Assembly (NCBI GenBank): GCA_023392945.1
Contig: JAEWNB010000120.1
Span: 1-13,540 of the forward strand
Length of the DNA stretch: 13,540 nucleotides
Direction: 5' to 3'
DNA from: Bacteroidota bacterium
Lineage (GTDB): Bacteria > Bacteroidota > Bacteroidia > Bacteroidales > WCHB1-69
Positions 5,348-13,540 of the stretch are shown piece after piece (the first letter of the stretch is position 1; the number at the start of each line of letters is the position of its first letter). A model generated the notes under the pieces. It had not been told where the DNA came from and did no database searches. It worked only from the letters and a program-made list of their open reading frames with translations. Made by a program: the position numbers and the translations under genes.

Positions 5348-6988
5348 ATGCCGACATTACACTGGATAGGGAAAGAAAAAGTTATAAATCATCACATGGA
5401 TGTTCCGTTTAAAGTATTGGAACACTCATACGGATTTGATAATGGACAGCAAACCCAAACCGAGACTAAAAGCGGAAACAAAATAATTCACGGAGATAAC
5501 CTCGAAGGTCTAAAAACACTCTTGCCCGAATACGAAGGACAAATAAAGTGCATATACATTGACCCACCATATAACACAGGAAACGAAAGTTGGGTATATA
5601 ACGACAACGTAAACGACCCGAAAATTAAAAAATGGCTCGGACAAGTAGTTGGCAAAGAAGCAGAAGACCTTACACGCCACGACAAATGGCTTTGCATGAT
5701 GTATCCTCGCTTAAAGTTGCTTCATAAATTATTGGCTGATGATGGTGCAATTTTTATTTCAATTGACAAAAACGAAGAAGCAAATTTAAAGTTGATTTGC
5801 GATGAGATTTTTGGCACAAGCAATTTTATTTCTAATGTGGCTGTAGTTAATAATTTGAAAGGAAGAAGTGACGATAAATTTATTGCAACCGCTCACGAGA
5901 GTTTAATGATATTTCAAAAAGGAAAGTTTACAACTAATGGTGTTCCAGTTCCTGAAGAATATATTGATGATTATAAACTCAAAGATGAATTGGGTTCATA
6001 TCGGCTTCAAGGTTTAAGAAAGCGAGGTTCTGGTGCGAAACGAGAAGATAGACCCAATATGTATTATCCTTTCTATTACAATGAAACCTCAAAAATTTTA
6101 TCGTTAACAAAGAACTCTGATAATGATATTGAAATACTTCCTAAATTATCTGATGGTACAGACGGACGGTGGAGATGGGGAAAAGATACTGCAATAGAAA
6201 GAATAAATGAACTAACAACCCAAACAGTAAAAGGCAGGAATGAATTTGATGTTTTTCAAAAAGACTATTTAAGTAAAGACGGCGAAAACAAAACAATAAA
6301 ACCAAAATCATTTTGGCTTGGTTCTGAATTTTCAAGCGAAGCGGGAACGCTTCAACTTAAAAAAATATTTGAACAAAAAACTTTTCAAACCCCTAAATCA
6401 GTTGATTTTATTGAATATTGCTTGTACCAAGCAACTGATAAAAACTCAATTGTAATTGATAGTTTTGCTGGTAGTGGTACAACTGCTCATGCAGTTTTAA
6501 ATCTTAACAAAAAAGATAGTGGAAACCGAAAATTCATTTTAATTGAAATGGAAGAGTATTCCGACAATATTACTGCTGAAAGAGTTAAGCGTGCAATAAA
6601 CGGTTACAATTCAACGGAAGGAACAGGCGGTAGTTTTGATTTTTATGAATTGGGTCAACCTCTTTTCAACGAAGACGGAAACTTAAACGAAACTGTTGGT
6701 GTTGAAAAAATACGACAATATGTTTATTACACCGAAACAAAATCTGCTTTTTCAGAAACTCAACATACTGACAATAAACACTTTCTTGGTAAACATAACG
6801 ACACTGCTTATTACTTCAACTACGATAAAGACGAAGTAACAACGCTTGACCATGCTTTTTTGGCAACTATGAAAACCAAAGCGGAGCAATATGTAATTTA
6901 TGCAGACAACTGCTTGCTTACAAAGGATTTCATGACCAAGCACCATATTATTTTTAAGAAAATACCAAGAGACATAACACGATTTTAA
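5348..6988 (+). CDS. mod: Type III restriction-modification methyltransferase (Mod), adenine-N6
   Basis: This 546-residue protein is the modification and specificity subunit of a type III system. It transfers a methyl group from S-adenosylmethionine to adenine in its recognition site, and partners Res. Motif IV DPPY is at 72-75 in the context IYIDPPYNTG. The SAM-binding motif I, D-S-F-A-G-S-G-T-T, is at 371-379. This order (catalytic motif first, SAM motif last) defines the beta class that contains EcoP15I-type Mod. The stretch between them (about 165-350) is the expected target-recognition domain. It looks more AT-rich than the flanking catalytic parts, as in exchanged specificity domains. 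At 546 residues it is somewhat shorter than EcoP15I Mod but both halves are complete. The start at 5348 fits family N-termini (MPTLHWIGKE). Its stop lies 3 bp before res, so the two are an operon. Confidence 0.95.
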   Translation: MPTLHWIGKEKVINHHMDVPFKVLEHSYGFDNGQQTQTETKSGNKIIHGDNLEGLKTLLPEYEGQIKCIYIDPPYNTGNESWVYNDNVNDPKIKKWLGQVVGKEAEDLTRHDKWLCMMYPRLKLLHKLLADDGAIFISIDKNEEANLKLICDEIFGTSNFISNVAVVNNLKGRSDDKFIATAHESLMIFQKGKFTTNGVPVPEEYIDDYKLKDELGSYRLQGLRKRGSGAKREDRPNMYYPFYYNETSKILSLTKNSDNDIEILPKLSDGTDGRWRWGKDTAIERINELTTQTVKGRNEFDVFQKDYLSKDGENKTIKPKSFWLGSEFSSEAGTLQLKKIFEQKTFQTPKSVDFIEYCLYQATDKNSIVIDSFAGSGTTAHAVLNLNKKDSGNRKFILIEMEEYSDNITAERVKRAINGYNSTEGTGGSFDFYELGQPLFNEDGNLNETVGVEKIRQYVYYTETKSAFSETQHTDNKHFLGKHNDTAYYFNYDKDEVTTLDHAFLATMKTKAEQYVIYADNCLLTKDFMTKHHIIFKKIPRDITRF

Positions 6989-6991
6989 GCA

Positions 6992-9607
6992 ATGGAACTA
7001 AAACCATATCAACAACAGGTAATAAACGACCTTTCTTCATTTTTGGAACATGTACAGGAAACCAAAGATACAAAGGAAGCATTTTATAATTTTTGGGCAA
7101 AACACCCGAGAACACCCCTTTATCCGTATTCTGGTACTGCCATTGAGCCATATAAAAATAATGTGGCACGAGTGCCACATATTTGTATAAAAGTACCGAC
7201 CGCTGGCGGTAAAACATTTATAGCCTGCAATGCCATTAAAACTGTTTTTGATGCTTTTGATTATGACCGCCCAAAGGCGGTTGTTTGGCTTGTGCCATCA
7301 ATCACTATTTTAGACCAAACCATTAAAAACCTTAAAGATACTTCGCACCCTTACCGCCAAAAAATTAATTCGCACTTTGGCAATAAAGTAGAAGTATTCG
7401 ACAAGTCAGCATTGTTACAAGGGAGCGGTTTTAATGCAACTTCGGTGAAGGAACAACTAAATATTTTCGTTTTAAGTTTCGACAGTATTCGTACAGCAAA
7501 TAAAGAAGGACGAAAAGTCTTTGAGCAAAATGGCTCGTTGCAATCCTTTGAAACACTTTTAGGCAAAGACGAAGAAATATCCTTGATGAAGGTTATGCAA
7601 TTCTTAAATCCTTTGGTAGTTGTGGACGAGAGCCATAATGCGGAAACCGATTTAAGCGTTGAAATGCTTAAAGAATTTAATCCTTGTTTTATACTTGACC
7701 TTACGGCAACGCCTCGCAACAATAGTAATATTATCAGTTTTATTGATGCTTTAGAGTTAAAGCGTGAAAACATGGTTAAACTTCCTGTTATCGTTTACAA
7801 TCATCAAGATAAAACGGAAGTAATAAATTCAAGTTTACAATTGCAAAAACGTTTGGAACTACAAGCCATTGAAGAAGAAAAGAAAGGCGGAAAATACATA
7901 CGCCCTATTGTTCTTTTTCAAGCACAGCCTAAAAACGGCAAGGATTTTCAAAATGAAGAGGAGGAAAAATCGAATGTTCAAAAACTAAAAGAAAAACTTA
8001 TTGAATTAAAAATACCAGTCGAGCAAATTAAAATCAAGACTGCAAGTATCAACGAGATTAAAGGAATTGATTTAATGAGCCGTGATTGTGAAGTTCGTTA
8101 CATCATAACCATTAACGCACTTAAAGAAGGTTGGGATTGTCCGTTTGCTTACATTTTGGCATCGTTGGCTGATAAGAGTTCGGCAGTTGATGTAGAACAA
8201 ATTTTAGGCAGGGTTTTGCGTCAACCCTATGTAATGAAACATAACTTTCCGCTTTTAAATCTAAGTTTTGTTTTAACTGCATCATCCAAATTTATGGACA
8301 CATTGCAAAACATTGTCAGAGGCTTAAATAAAGCGGGGTTTAGCGAAAAAGATTATAAACTTGCTGATACTTCAGTGCAGGAACCAATCCAAAAACAAGA
8401 TCCATTAGAGCAACTTACTATATTTTCGACTACCGAAGAAACGACCGAAGATATTACTTCTGATATTGATACATCAAGAATTTCAGTTCCTTCGGAAACT
8501 GAATTGCCAAGTGAAACAATTTCGGAAATTGAAAAAACTGCAATAGAACAAAATCAAACATTTGAAAAAACTGTTTCCGAAATGGAAGCAACCAATATGA
8601 AAGCTTTGCCTAACGAAATTCAACAACTTGTGAAAACATATAGTATTAAAGACATTTTTAAGGAACAAGCAGAAAAGATAAATTTACCTCAGTTCTACTT
8701 GAAAGTCCCTGCAAATGATTTGTTCGGACAAAAAGAAGAAGAATTGCCTTTGGAAAAGGAAAATCTTTTAGATGGTTTTGCCCTTAGCAAAGCCGATACA
8801 AATATTGCATTTGACAGTATTACTTCCGAACTCTACAAAGTAGATTTAGACGAAACAAAGAAAGAGCACACTCCAACTTTTGTAAGGCTTGATGGTTTAG
8901 TAAAGGAAAGCGTAATAGCTTATATTCTCGACCCTGCAAGAAAAGACAGTAGAGTAAAAAACTTTACAAAAAGGATTATGGATATTATGGGAAATATGTA
9001 TCCAATTCCCGACAAGGAAATTGAAAAATACATAAGCCGAATACTTGAAGATTTTAAAGATGAGCAATTTGACGACTTGGCAAATAACGAATACACCTAT
9101 ACTGACAAGATTAAACAAAAAATAAAATCACTTTCAGACATATTTGCAGAAAAAAAATTCAAAGATTTTTTAGATACCGACAAAGTATTTATTAAACCAT
9201 CTTTTCAATTACCAAACACTATTTCTCCAGGCGACACTTCAAAGGATATCACTAAATCGCTTTACGAAAAGGAAAGCTATATGAACGGATTTGAAGAACG
9301 CGTTATCAATGAAATTGGGAACATGAAAAATATTGCTTTCTGGACAAGGAATATTGAGCGAAAAGGATTTAGAATTAACGGTTTCATAAATCATTATCCG
9401 GACTTTATAATTCAGACGAAAAGTGAAAAAACATTACTACTTGAAACAAAAGGTGACCATTTAGATGCAGAACAAAAAATAAGACTTGGCGGATTCTGGG
9501 CAAGTAAAGCAGGAAATAATTATCGATATTTTATGGTTTACGAAAAAAGGATTGTTAACGGAGCCTATAAATTAGAAGATTTTTTAAATTTAATTAAAGA
9601 CATATAA
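6992..9607 (+). CDS. res: Type III restriction endonuclease subunit (Res)
   Basis: Res (871 residues) is the ATP-dependent translocase/endonuclease of the type III complex and cleaves only when assembled with Mod. Superfamily 2 helicase motifs are in order: Walker A VPTAGGKT (68-75), motif Ia VVWLVPS, motif II DESH (212-215), motif III LTATPR after D236, and motif VI QILGRVLRQP (403-412). A PD-(D/E)XK nuclease signature follows near the C terminus: P803-D804, then E818-T-K820. Between helicase and nuclease parts lies an acidic Ser/Thr/Glu-rich stretch (about 470-540) that looks like a flexible linker. All key residues are present, so the enzyme should be active. It starts 3 bp after mod. The DNA after the stop has only a weak 5-bp inverted pair (9614-9630) and no clear terminator. 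Confidence 0.95.
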   Translation: MELKPYQQQVINDLSSFLEHVQETKDTKEAFYNFWAKHPRTPLYPYSGTAIEPYKNNVARVPHICIKVPTAGGKTFIACNAIKTVFDAFDYDRPKAVVWLVPSITILDQTIKNLKDTSHPYRQKINSHFGNKVEVFDKSALLQGSGFNATSVKEQLNIFVLSFDSIRTANKEGRKVFEQNGSLQSFETLLGKDEEISLMKVMQFLNPLVVVDESHNAETDLSVEMLKEFNPCFILDLTATPRNNSNIISFIDALELKRENMVKLPVIVYNHQDKTEVINSSLQLQKRLELQAIEEEKKGGKYIRPIVLFQAQPKNGKDFQNEEEEKSNVQKLKEKLIELKIPVEQIKIKTASINEIKGIDLMSRDCEVRYIITINALKEGWDCPFAYILASLADKSSAVDVEQILGRVLRQPYVMKHNFPLLNLSFVLTASSKFMDTLQNIVRGLNKAGFSEKDYKLADTSVQEPIQKQDPLEQLTIFSTTEETTEDITSDIDTSRISVPSETELPSETISEIEKTAIEQNQTFEKTVSEMEATNMKALPNEIQQLVKTYSIKDIFKEQAEKINLPQFYLKVPANDLFGQKEEELPLEKENLLDGFALSKADTNIAFDSITSELYKVDLDETKKEHTPTFVRLDGLVKESVIAYILDPARKDSRVKNFTKRIMDIMGNMYPIPDKEIEKYISRILEDFKDEQFDDLANNEYTYTDKIKQKIKSLSDIFAEKKFKDFLDTDKVFIKPSFQLPNTISPGDTSKDITKSLYEKESYMNGFEERVINEIGNMKNIAFWTRNIERKGFRINGFINHYPDFIIQTKSEKTLLLETKGDHLDAEQKIRLGGFWASKAGNNYRYFMVYEKRIVNGAYKLEDFLNLIKDI

Positions 9608-9717
9608 AGTCCACGCTTTATAGTTAAGCGAATTGTTCTTTGAAAATACAGTTCATCAAAATTGGACTAAAGACTCTGAATTTAAAGATTGCATTGACTA
9701 TTGATTTGACAATGCCC

Positions 9718-9745
9718 GTAGAGATGCGATTAATCGCGTCTCTAC
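9718..9745. repeat. REP-like perfect 28-bp palindrome
   Basis: GTAGAGATGCGATT (9718-9731) pairs with its mirror half (9732-9745) over 14 positions with one T-G wobble and no loop. An A-run follows on the plus strand. Near-identical GTAGAGA...TCTCTAC palindromes are, from general knowledge, scattered in many bacterial genomes as REP-type elements. It lies between the convergent ends of res and the epimerase gene. The T-run needed for an intrinsic terminator is on the wrong side of the stem for both. Confidence 0.7.
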
Positions 9746-9769
9746 AAAAAAAATCAAAAAAAAGATTAT

Positions 9770-10180
9770 CTATTTTTCAGGATATTCACACAATTCAGTC
9801 AAAATGCCCAAAGTTGATTTGGGGTGCAAAAAAGCGATGCTTAATCCTTCTGCACCGCCACGAGGAGCATGGTCAATCAGTTGAATTCCTTTATTTTCAG
9901 CATCACTCAAGGCAGCTGCAACGCTATCCACGGCAAAAGCGATATGGTGAATCCCCTCCCCTTTCTTTTCAATAAATTTTGCTACAGCACTTTCAGGAGA
10001 AGTAGGCTCAAGCAATTCTATTTTAGTTCCACCGACTTTAAAAAAAGCCGTTTTTACTTTCTGGTCAACAACTTCCTCAATGTTATAACACTTTAAGCCT
10101 AAAACATTTTCATAATAAGGGATTGCCTGGGTTAAATCTTTAACTGCAATGCCAATGTGTTCAATGTGTGAAATGTTCAT
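9770..10180 (-). CDS. mce: Methylmalonyl-CoA epimerase
   Basis: The 136-residue protein interconverts (2R)- and (2S)-methylmalonyl-CoA in the succinate-propionate route, which many Bacteroidales use to make propionate. It is a vicinal-oxygen-chelate fold protein with two beta-alpha-beta-beta-beta modules. The first opens with HIEHIGIAVKDL (metal ligand expected at His8) and the second with GEGIHHIAFAVD (His78/79). Glu129 in LTELCE gives the terminal ligand, and KIELLEP (53-59) the fourth metal-ligand strand. Length is typical. It starts 30 bp after the membrane methyltransferase gene on the same strand and may share its transcript. Other methylmalonyl-CoA genes (decarboxylase, mutase) are not in the window. 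Confidence 0.93.
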   Translation of the reverse strand: MNISHIEHIGIAVKDLTQAIPYYENVLGLKCYNIEEVVDQKVKTAFFKVGGTKIELLEPTSPESAVAKFIEKKGEGIHHIAFAVDSVAAALSDAENKGIQLIDHAPRGGAEGLSIAFLHPKSTLGILTELCEYPEK

Positions 10181-10210
10181 AATATTTATTGTTTATGGAT
10201 AATTTCGTTA

Positions 10211-11005
10211 TCAATCTCTATTGACTTCCGGATTCAGCACTTTTGTATAATGCTTCAGTGTTCTGAGGATCAAAGTAATAACCAGCACAACGAGGAGACA
10301 ATAAAGTGACGGTCTTAGGCGGTCTGATACTGCAAGAGCATCATTCTGATATAAAAATCGGATAGTAAAATGGATGATATAATCGATCATCGTATAAACA
10401 AGGGTAATAGCAAAAAGTCCTGTATATTCCCTTCTAAGAACAGCTTTAAAAGAGAATGGAATATTCCCTTTTTCAAATTTGCCGAAAGCAGGAAAAAAGG
10501 GAGGCACACGATCAGCCCAATCGATAAATTGTTGTCCGAAGCGACTTTCCAGGTAAGCTTCTTCGGCAAACATAATACGTTCATAATAGAGCCAAAATAG
10601 GAACGAAACTATCAGAATCAGAAACGGATTCATCGTAAAGAGCAGCAGTCCGGCCCACATCAGGTAGTTGCCAAGATAGAGCGGGTGACGCACCATCGAA
10701 TAAATACCTTTGGTATTAAGTTGCTCGGCAACCTGCTTTTTAGTATTTCTGCCGGAAGTTCCGCGAGGCGTGGTTGCAATAGTATAAGCACGGACTATAA
10801 AGCCAAGAAGGGAAATCAGAACGGAAGCAATCAGGATCGTCGTTTTAAATGCGACGCCGATAGAGCCGTTTGCCAGCGCTTCATACAGCGGATGATTGGT
10901 AAAGATGAGAACCGGCACTCCCAAAATAAATATAAACAGTGGAATTTGTCCACGATATTTAAACAAGAAATTACCTGACTTTCGGAATGAATCGTGTAGG
11001 GTCAT
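10211..11005 (-). CDS. ICMT/PEMT-like integral membrane methyltransferase
   Basis: This 264-residue membrane protein carries the phospholipid/isoprenylcysteine methyltransferase signature. GIYSMVRHPLYLGN (100-113) has the RHP triad at 106-108. It is followed by a hydrophobic hairpin (about 114-141), then the acidic pair EE at 148-149 and SRFGQQF...DRVPPFFP (154-172), which form the SAM pocket in this family. Hydrophobic segments lie at about 21-36, 52-73, 114-141, 194-216 and 233-250. Bacteria do not prenylate proteins as eukaryotes do, so the substrate is unknown; a lipid or small amphiphile is plausible. The C-terminal extension (about 180-264) with two further membrane segments goes beyond the core domain. 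The gene lies between the L19 terminator and mce; its promoter is not evident in the 64-bp gap. Confidence 0.82.
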   Translation of the reverse strand: MTLHDSFRKSGNFLFKYRGQIPLFIFILGVPVLIFTNHPLYEALANGSIGVAFKTTILIASVLISLLGFIVRAYTIATTPRGTSGRNTKKQVAEQLNTKGIYSMVRHPLYLGNYLMWAGLLLFTMNPFLILIVSFLFWLYYERIMFAEEAYLESRFGQQFIDWADRVPPFFPAFGKFEKGNIPFSFKAVLRREYTGLFAITLVYTMIDYIIHFTIRFLYQNDALAVSDRLRPSLYCLLVVLVITLILRTLKHYTKVLNPEVNRD

Positions 11006-11016
11006 AACTTAAACTA

Positions 11017-11042
11017 AAAAAACGCCTATAAAAGCGTTTTTT
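11017..11042 (-). terminator. Terminator after rplS
   Basis: AAAAAACGC (11017-11025) pairs with GCGTTTTTT (11034-11042) around an 8-nt loop. On the minus strand it lies 28 bp after the L19 stop and ends in a T-run. The A-rich and T-rich arms make it symmetrical. Confidence 0.8.
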
Positions 11043-11069
11043 ATAAGTAGGATATTTATATTCGAATAA

Positions 11070-11423
11070 TTAATTTCTTTTTTCACGAATACGTGCTTTT
11101 TTACCGGTAAGTTCACGCAAGTAGAAAATACGTGCACGGCGAACAACACCTCTTTTATTTACCACAATATTGGCAAGGAAAGGAGAAGAAAAAGGAAATA
11201 TTCTTTCAACACCAACACCACCTGAAATTTTTCTTACAGTAAATGTACGGGTAACACCACTACCTGTGATTTGCAAAACCACTCCTTGAAATTGCTGAAT
11301 ACGTTCCTTCGTACCTTCCACAATTTTATAGGAAACAGTAACAGTATCACCGGCTTTAAATTTTGGGAATTCTCTCTTTTCTACAAAATTATCCTCAACA
11401 TATTGAATTAATTCTTTTTTCAT
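11070..11423 (-). CDS. rplS: 50S ribosomal protein L19
   Basis: The 117-residue protein is the complete L19 of the large ribosomal subunit, located at the 30S-50S interface. Diagnostic blocks are FKAGDTVTVSYKIVEGTKERIQ (22-43), FQGVVLQITGSG (45-56), TFTVRKISGGVGVERIFP (60-77, the family signature region) and NKRGVVRRARIFYLRELTGKKARI (89-112). The gene has its own strong promoter (11464-11495) and terminator (11017-11042), so it is a single-gene unit here. In many bacteria rplS instead follows rpsP-rimM-trmD. Confidence 0.98.
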   Translation of the reverse strand: MKKELIQYVEDNFVEKREFPKFKAGDTVTVSYKIVEGTKERIQQFQGVVLQITGSGVTRTFTVRKISGGVGVERIFPFSSPFLANIVVNKRGVVRRARIFYLRELTGKKARIREKRN

Positions 11424-11463
11424 CTCTTATTCTTATTTATTCGGTTTCAAAAAATTGTGGCTG

Positions 11464-11495
11464 CAAAAATACACTTTTTTTTGATTTTAACACAA
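11464..11495 (-). promoter_or_regulatory. rplS promoter, Bacteroidota type
   Basis: On the minus strand a TTG (11495-11493) is followed after 21 bp by TATTTTTG (11471-11464). This fits the Bacteroidota arrangement TTTG/TTG - 19 to 21 - TAnnTTTG. It leaves a leader of about 35-40 nt before the L19 start codon. It is the best promoter match in the window. Confidence 0.65.
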
Positions 11496-11537
11496 TAACC
11501 ATTAAAATTAATTTACCAACATCATTAAGTTAACAAG

Positions 11538-12404
11538 TTAGCCTCTTTTTTGAAAGAGTTCAATCAAAGTTCTGACATAATCGCGGTCGGTATATAAGGA
11601 GGCAACATCCACTCCGTTTCTTCTAAATATTTCATTATTCTGTCTTTGCAATTCCATCCACCAATGATGATGTGCTTTTCTAACTGCCTGATCGGAAGTA
11701 TCCGCGAGAAAGAATTTCCCCGTTTCCGGATCTTTCAGATGTATCAGTCCCAAATCCGGCAACTGCGCTTCTCCCCTATCCATAATGTTTAAAGCAACCA
11801 CATCATGTTTGTTGGCAGCAATTCTTAAAGCCTGTTCATAATTTGCATTCAGAAAATCGGAAATAAGGAAAGCGGTACATTTCTTTTTGATTGCATTTGT
11901 CAAATAGCGAAGAGCTTCACTAATATCCGTCTTGGATTGGGATGGAGTATAATTAACCAATTCACTGATAATACGCAAGGTGTGTGACCTTCCTTTTTTG
12001 GGAGGAATAAATTTTTCCACGCGGTCACTGAAAAATATCACCCCCACTTTGTCATTATTATTAATCGCAGAAAAAGACAAAACAGCAGCAAGTTCGGTTA
12101 TCAAATCCGATTTAAACTGACTTTTGGTTCCGAAAAGATTGGAGCCGCTGACATCAATCAGCAGCATCACCGTCAGTTCCCTTTCTTCTTCAAAAATCTT
12201 GACATAGGGCTGATTAAATCTGGCCGTCACATTCCAATCAATAAAACGCACATCGTCGCCATATCCATATTGGCGCACTTCGCTGAAAGCCATCCCCAAA
12301 CCCTTAAAAGCACTGTGGTATTGTCCTGAGAATATATGCTGAGACAAAGCCTTCGTGCGGATTTCAATTTTTCTGACTTTTCTAATTAATTCACCTGATT
12401 CCAT
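11538..12404 (-). CDS. DUF58 protein with von Willebrand factor A-like domain
   Basis: The 288-residue protein is of the DUF58 family. It has the hallmark YGDDVRFIDWNVTAR (48-62) and then a vWA-like domain whose metal-site motif D-V-S-G-S is at 84-88. No membrane segment is present, as in short Bacteroidota DUF58 proteins. Family members are encoded next to MoxR ATPases, which are thought to act on vWA proteins as chaperones in envelope or stress functions. Here moxR lies 60 bp upstream on the same strand, so an operon is likely. The membrane vWA (Bat) genes often found next in this group are absent; the following gene is rplS with its own promoter. Confidence 0.92.
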   Translation of the reverse strand: MESGELIRKVRKIEIRTKALSQHIFSGQYHSAFKGLGMAFSEVRQYGYGDDVRFIDWNVTARFNQPYVKIFEEERELTVMLLIDVSGSNLFGTKSQFKSDLITELAAVLSFSAINNNDKVGVIFFSDRVEKFIPPKKGRSHTLRIISELVNYTPSQSKTDISEALRYLTNAIKKKCTAFLISDFLNANYEQALRIAANKHDVVALNIMDRGEAQLPDLGLIHLKDPETGKFFLADTSDQAVRKAHHHWWMELQRQNNEIFRRNGVDVASLYTDRDYVRTLIELFQKRG

Positions 12405-12464
12405 AATAACAATACTACTTTTCCGAATCTTAGTAACCGTTAATTAAGACAAAACTTCTTTCCA

Positions 12465-13460
12465 TTAAGGAACTTCCACCGTATTAAGAATTTCACTGAT
12501 AATATCCGAAGAGGTGATATTTTCAGCTTCTGCTTCGTAGCTCAAGCCGATACGATGACGAAGAACATCATGGCATACGGCACGAATATCTTCCGGAATA
12601 ACATAACCGCGACGTTTTATAAAGGCAAACGCCTGAGCAGCCAAAGCCAGATTAATGGTAGCACGCGGAGATGCTCCGTAGTTAATCAAACTTGAAAATT
12701 TATCCAATTTATAGTCGGCCGGATAACGGGTAGCAAAAACAATATCGGTTATATAATTTGAAATTTTTTCATCAATATAAACCTCTTTTACAATCGTTCT
12801 GGCTCTCACAATATCTTCCGGCTTAATGACCGAATGAGTGACCGGATAATCAGCTTCAAGATGTTGGTTCAGAATCATTTTTTCATCCTCTTTTGTAGGA
12901 TAAGGAATCACCACTTTCATCATAAAACGGTCCACCTGAGCTTCCGGAAGCGGATAAGTGCCTTCCTGTTCGATTGGATTTTGGGTAGCCATTACCAAAA
13001 AAGGCTCATCCAGTTTATAGGTACTCTCTCCTATTGTAATTTGCCGTTCCTGCATAGCTTCAAGAAGGGCACTTTGTACTTTTGCAGGGGCTCTGTTAAT
13101 TTCATCCGCCAAAATGAAATTGGCAAAAATAGGACCTTTTTTAACCACAAACTCCTCTTTCTTCTGACTATAAATCATAGTTCCGATAAGGTCGGCAGGC
13201 AACAAATCGGGCGTAAATTGAATTCTGCTGAATTTAGCTTCAATACAATTTGCCAAAGATTTAATAGCCAATGTTTTTGCTAATCCGGGAACTCCTTCCA
13301 ACAAAATATGCCCGTTTGAAAGCAATCCGATAAGAAGTCTTTCGACCATCTGCTTCTGACCAACAATAACTTTACTCATTTCCATGTTGATCATGTCAAC
13401 AAAAGCACTTTCACGCTGAATGCGTTCGTTCAATTCTCTAATATCTACTGTTACATTCAT
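12465..13460 (-). CDS. MoxR-family AAA+ ATPase
   Basis: The 331-residue protein is a complete MoxR-type AAA+ ATPase. Walker A GVPGLAKT is at 56-63, Walker B ILADE at 116-120, sensor 1 in MATQNP (157-162), and the arginine finger in EAQVDRF (R179). The C-terminal lid contains GASPRATINL with the sensor 2 arginine. Such proteins form hexameric rings that act as chaperones for partner vWA proteins, here most likely the DUF58 product encoded directly downstream. The start ATG at 13460 agrees with the usual MoxR length. It overlaps by its last bases the stop of a short open frame that enters from the window edge (13457-13540). No promoter is clear in the 80 bp upstream. Confidence 0.95.
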   Translation of the reverse strand: MNVTVDIRELNERIQRESAFVDMINMEMSKVIVGQKQMVERLLIGLLSNGHILLEGVPGLAKTLAIKSLANCIEAKFSRIQFTPDLLPADLIGTMIYSQKKEEFVVKKGPIFANFILADEINRAPAKVQSALLEAMQERQITIGESTYKLDEPFLVMATQNPIEQEGTYPLPEAQVDRFMMKVVIPYPTKEDEKMILNQHLEADYPVTHSVIKPEDIVRARTIVKEVYIDEKISNYITDIVFATRYPADYKLDKFSSLINYGASPRATINLALAAQAFAFIKRRGYVIPEDIRAVCHDVLRHRIGLSYEAEAENITSSDIISEILNTVEVP

Positions 13461-13540
13461 ATATTAATTGGTTTTGAATAAAAAATACAATTTTCATAAC
13501 GACTTACTTGGCGGATTGTTTTATCAACCATCAAAAAAAA

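Noticed and set aside
9640..9975. Plus-strand open frame after res (111 codons)
   Set aside because: It runs antisense through the well-supported epimerase gene and includes the REP-like palindrome; the composition is not protein-like.

Overview
This AT-rich window reads as chromosomal DNA of a member of the Bacteroidota, most likely order Bacteroidales. Three things point there. Several putative promoters match the Bacteroidota -7 box TAnnTTTG, and genes lack clear Shine-Dalgarno sequences. A DUF6261-type protein is present, a family I associate with Bacteroidota. The methylmalonyl-CoA epimerase, L19, DUF58 and MoxR proteins also have the sizes and motifs expected for this group. No species can be named from the sequence alone.

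Layout. Positions 1-95 hold the start of a minus-strand lipoprotein gene behind a leader with a terminator-like hairpin. Positions 360-660 are non-coding with small hairpin repeats. Positions 719-1180 hold a 42-bp tandem array. One plus-strand frame stays open through the whole array and on to 1358, and would encode a 14-residue repeat protein; it ends 16 bp before a DUF6261-family gene (1375-2127) that has a strong terminator. Positions 2207-9717 form a defence island. It contains a RloC-like ABC-ATPase/anticodon-nuclease gene (2475-4748), bracketed by a perfect 35-bp direct repeat that copies the distal half of the DUF6261 terminator, and a complete type III restriction-modification operon, mod (5348-6988) and res (6992-9607). 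A REP-like perfect palindrome (9718-9745) marks the far edge. Everything to the right lies on the minus strand and looks like core genome: methylmalonyl-CoA epimerase (9770-10180), an ICMT/PEMT-like membrane methyltransferase (10211-11005), ribosomal protein L19 (11070-11423, with its own promoter and terminator), a DUF58 protein (11538-12404) and a MoxR AAA+ ATPase (12465-13460).

How the genes fit together. Mod and Res should form one methylation/cleavage complex against unmodified DNA. The RloC-like protein has an ABC head, a central CPxC zinc-hook motif and a C-terminal R-x3-E...H signature. It would be a second line of defence that disables tRNA when restriction fails or DNA damage is sensed, as PrrC and RloC do beside type I systems. 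MoxR and DUF58 form the usual chaperone/vWA pair. The most unusual items are the repeat-protein frame and its palindromic array in front of the DUF6261 gene, and the direct-repeat-bracketed anticodon-nuclease module with no recombinase of its own.
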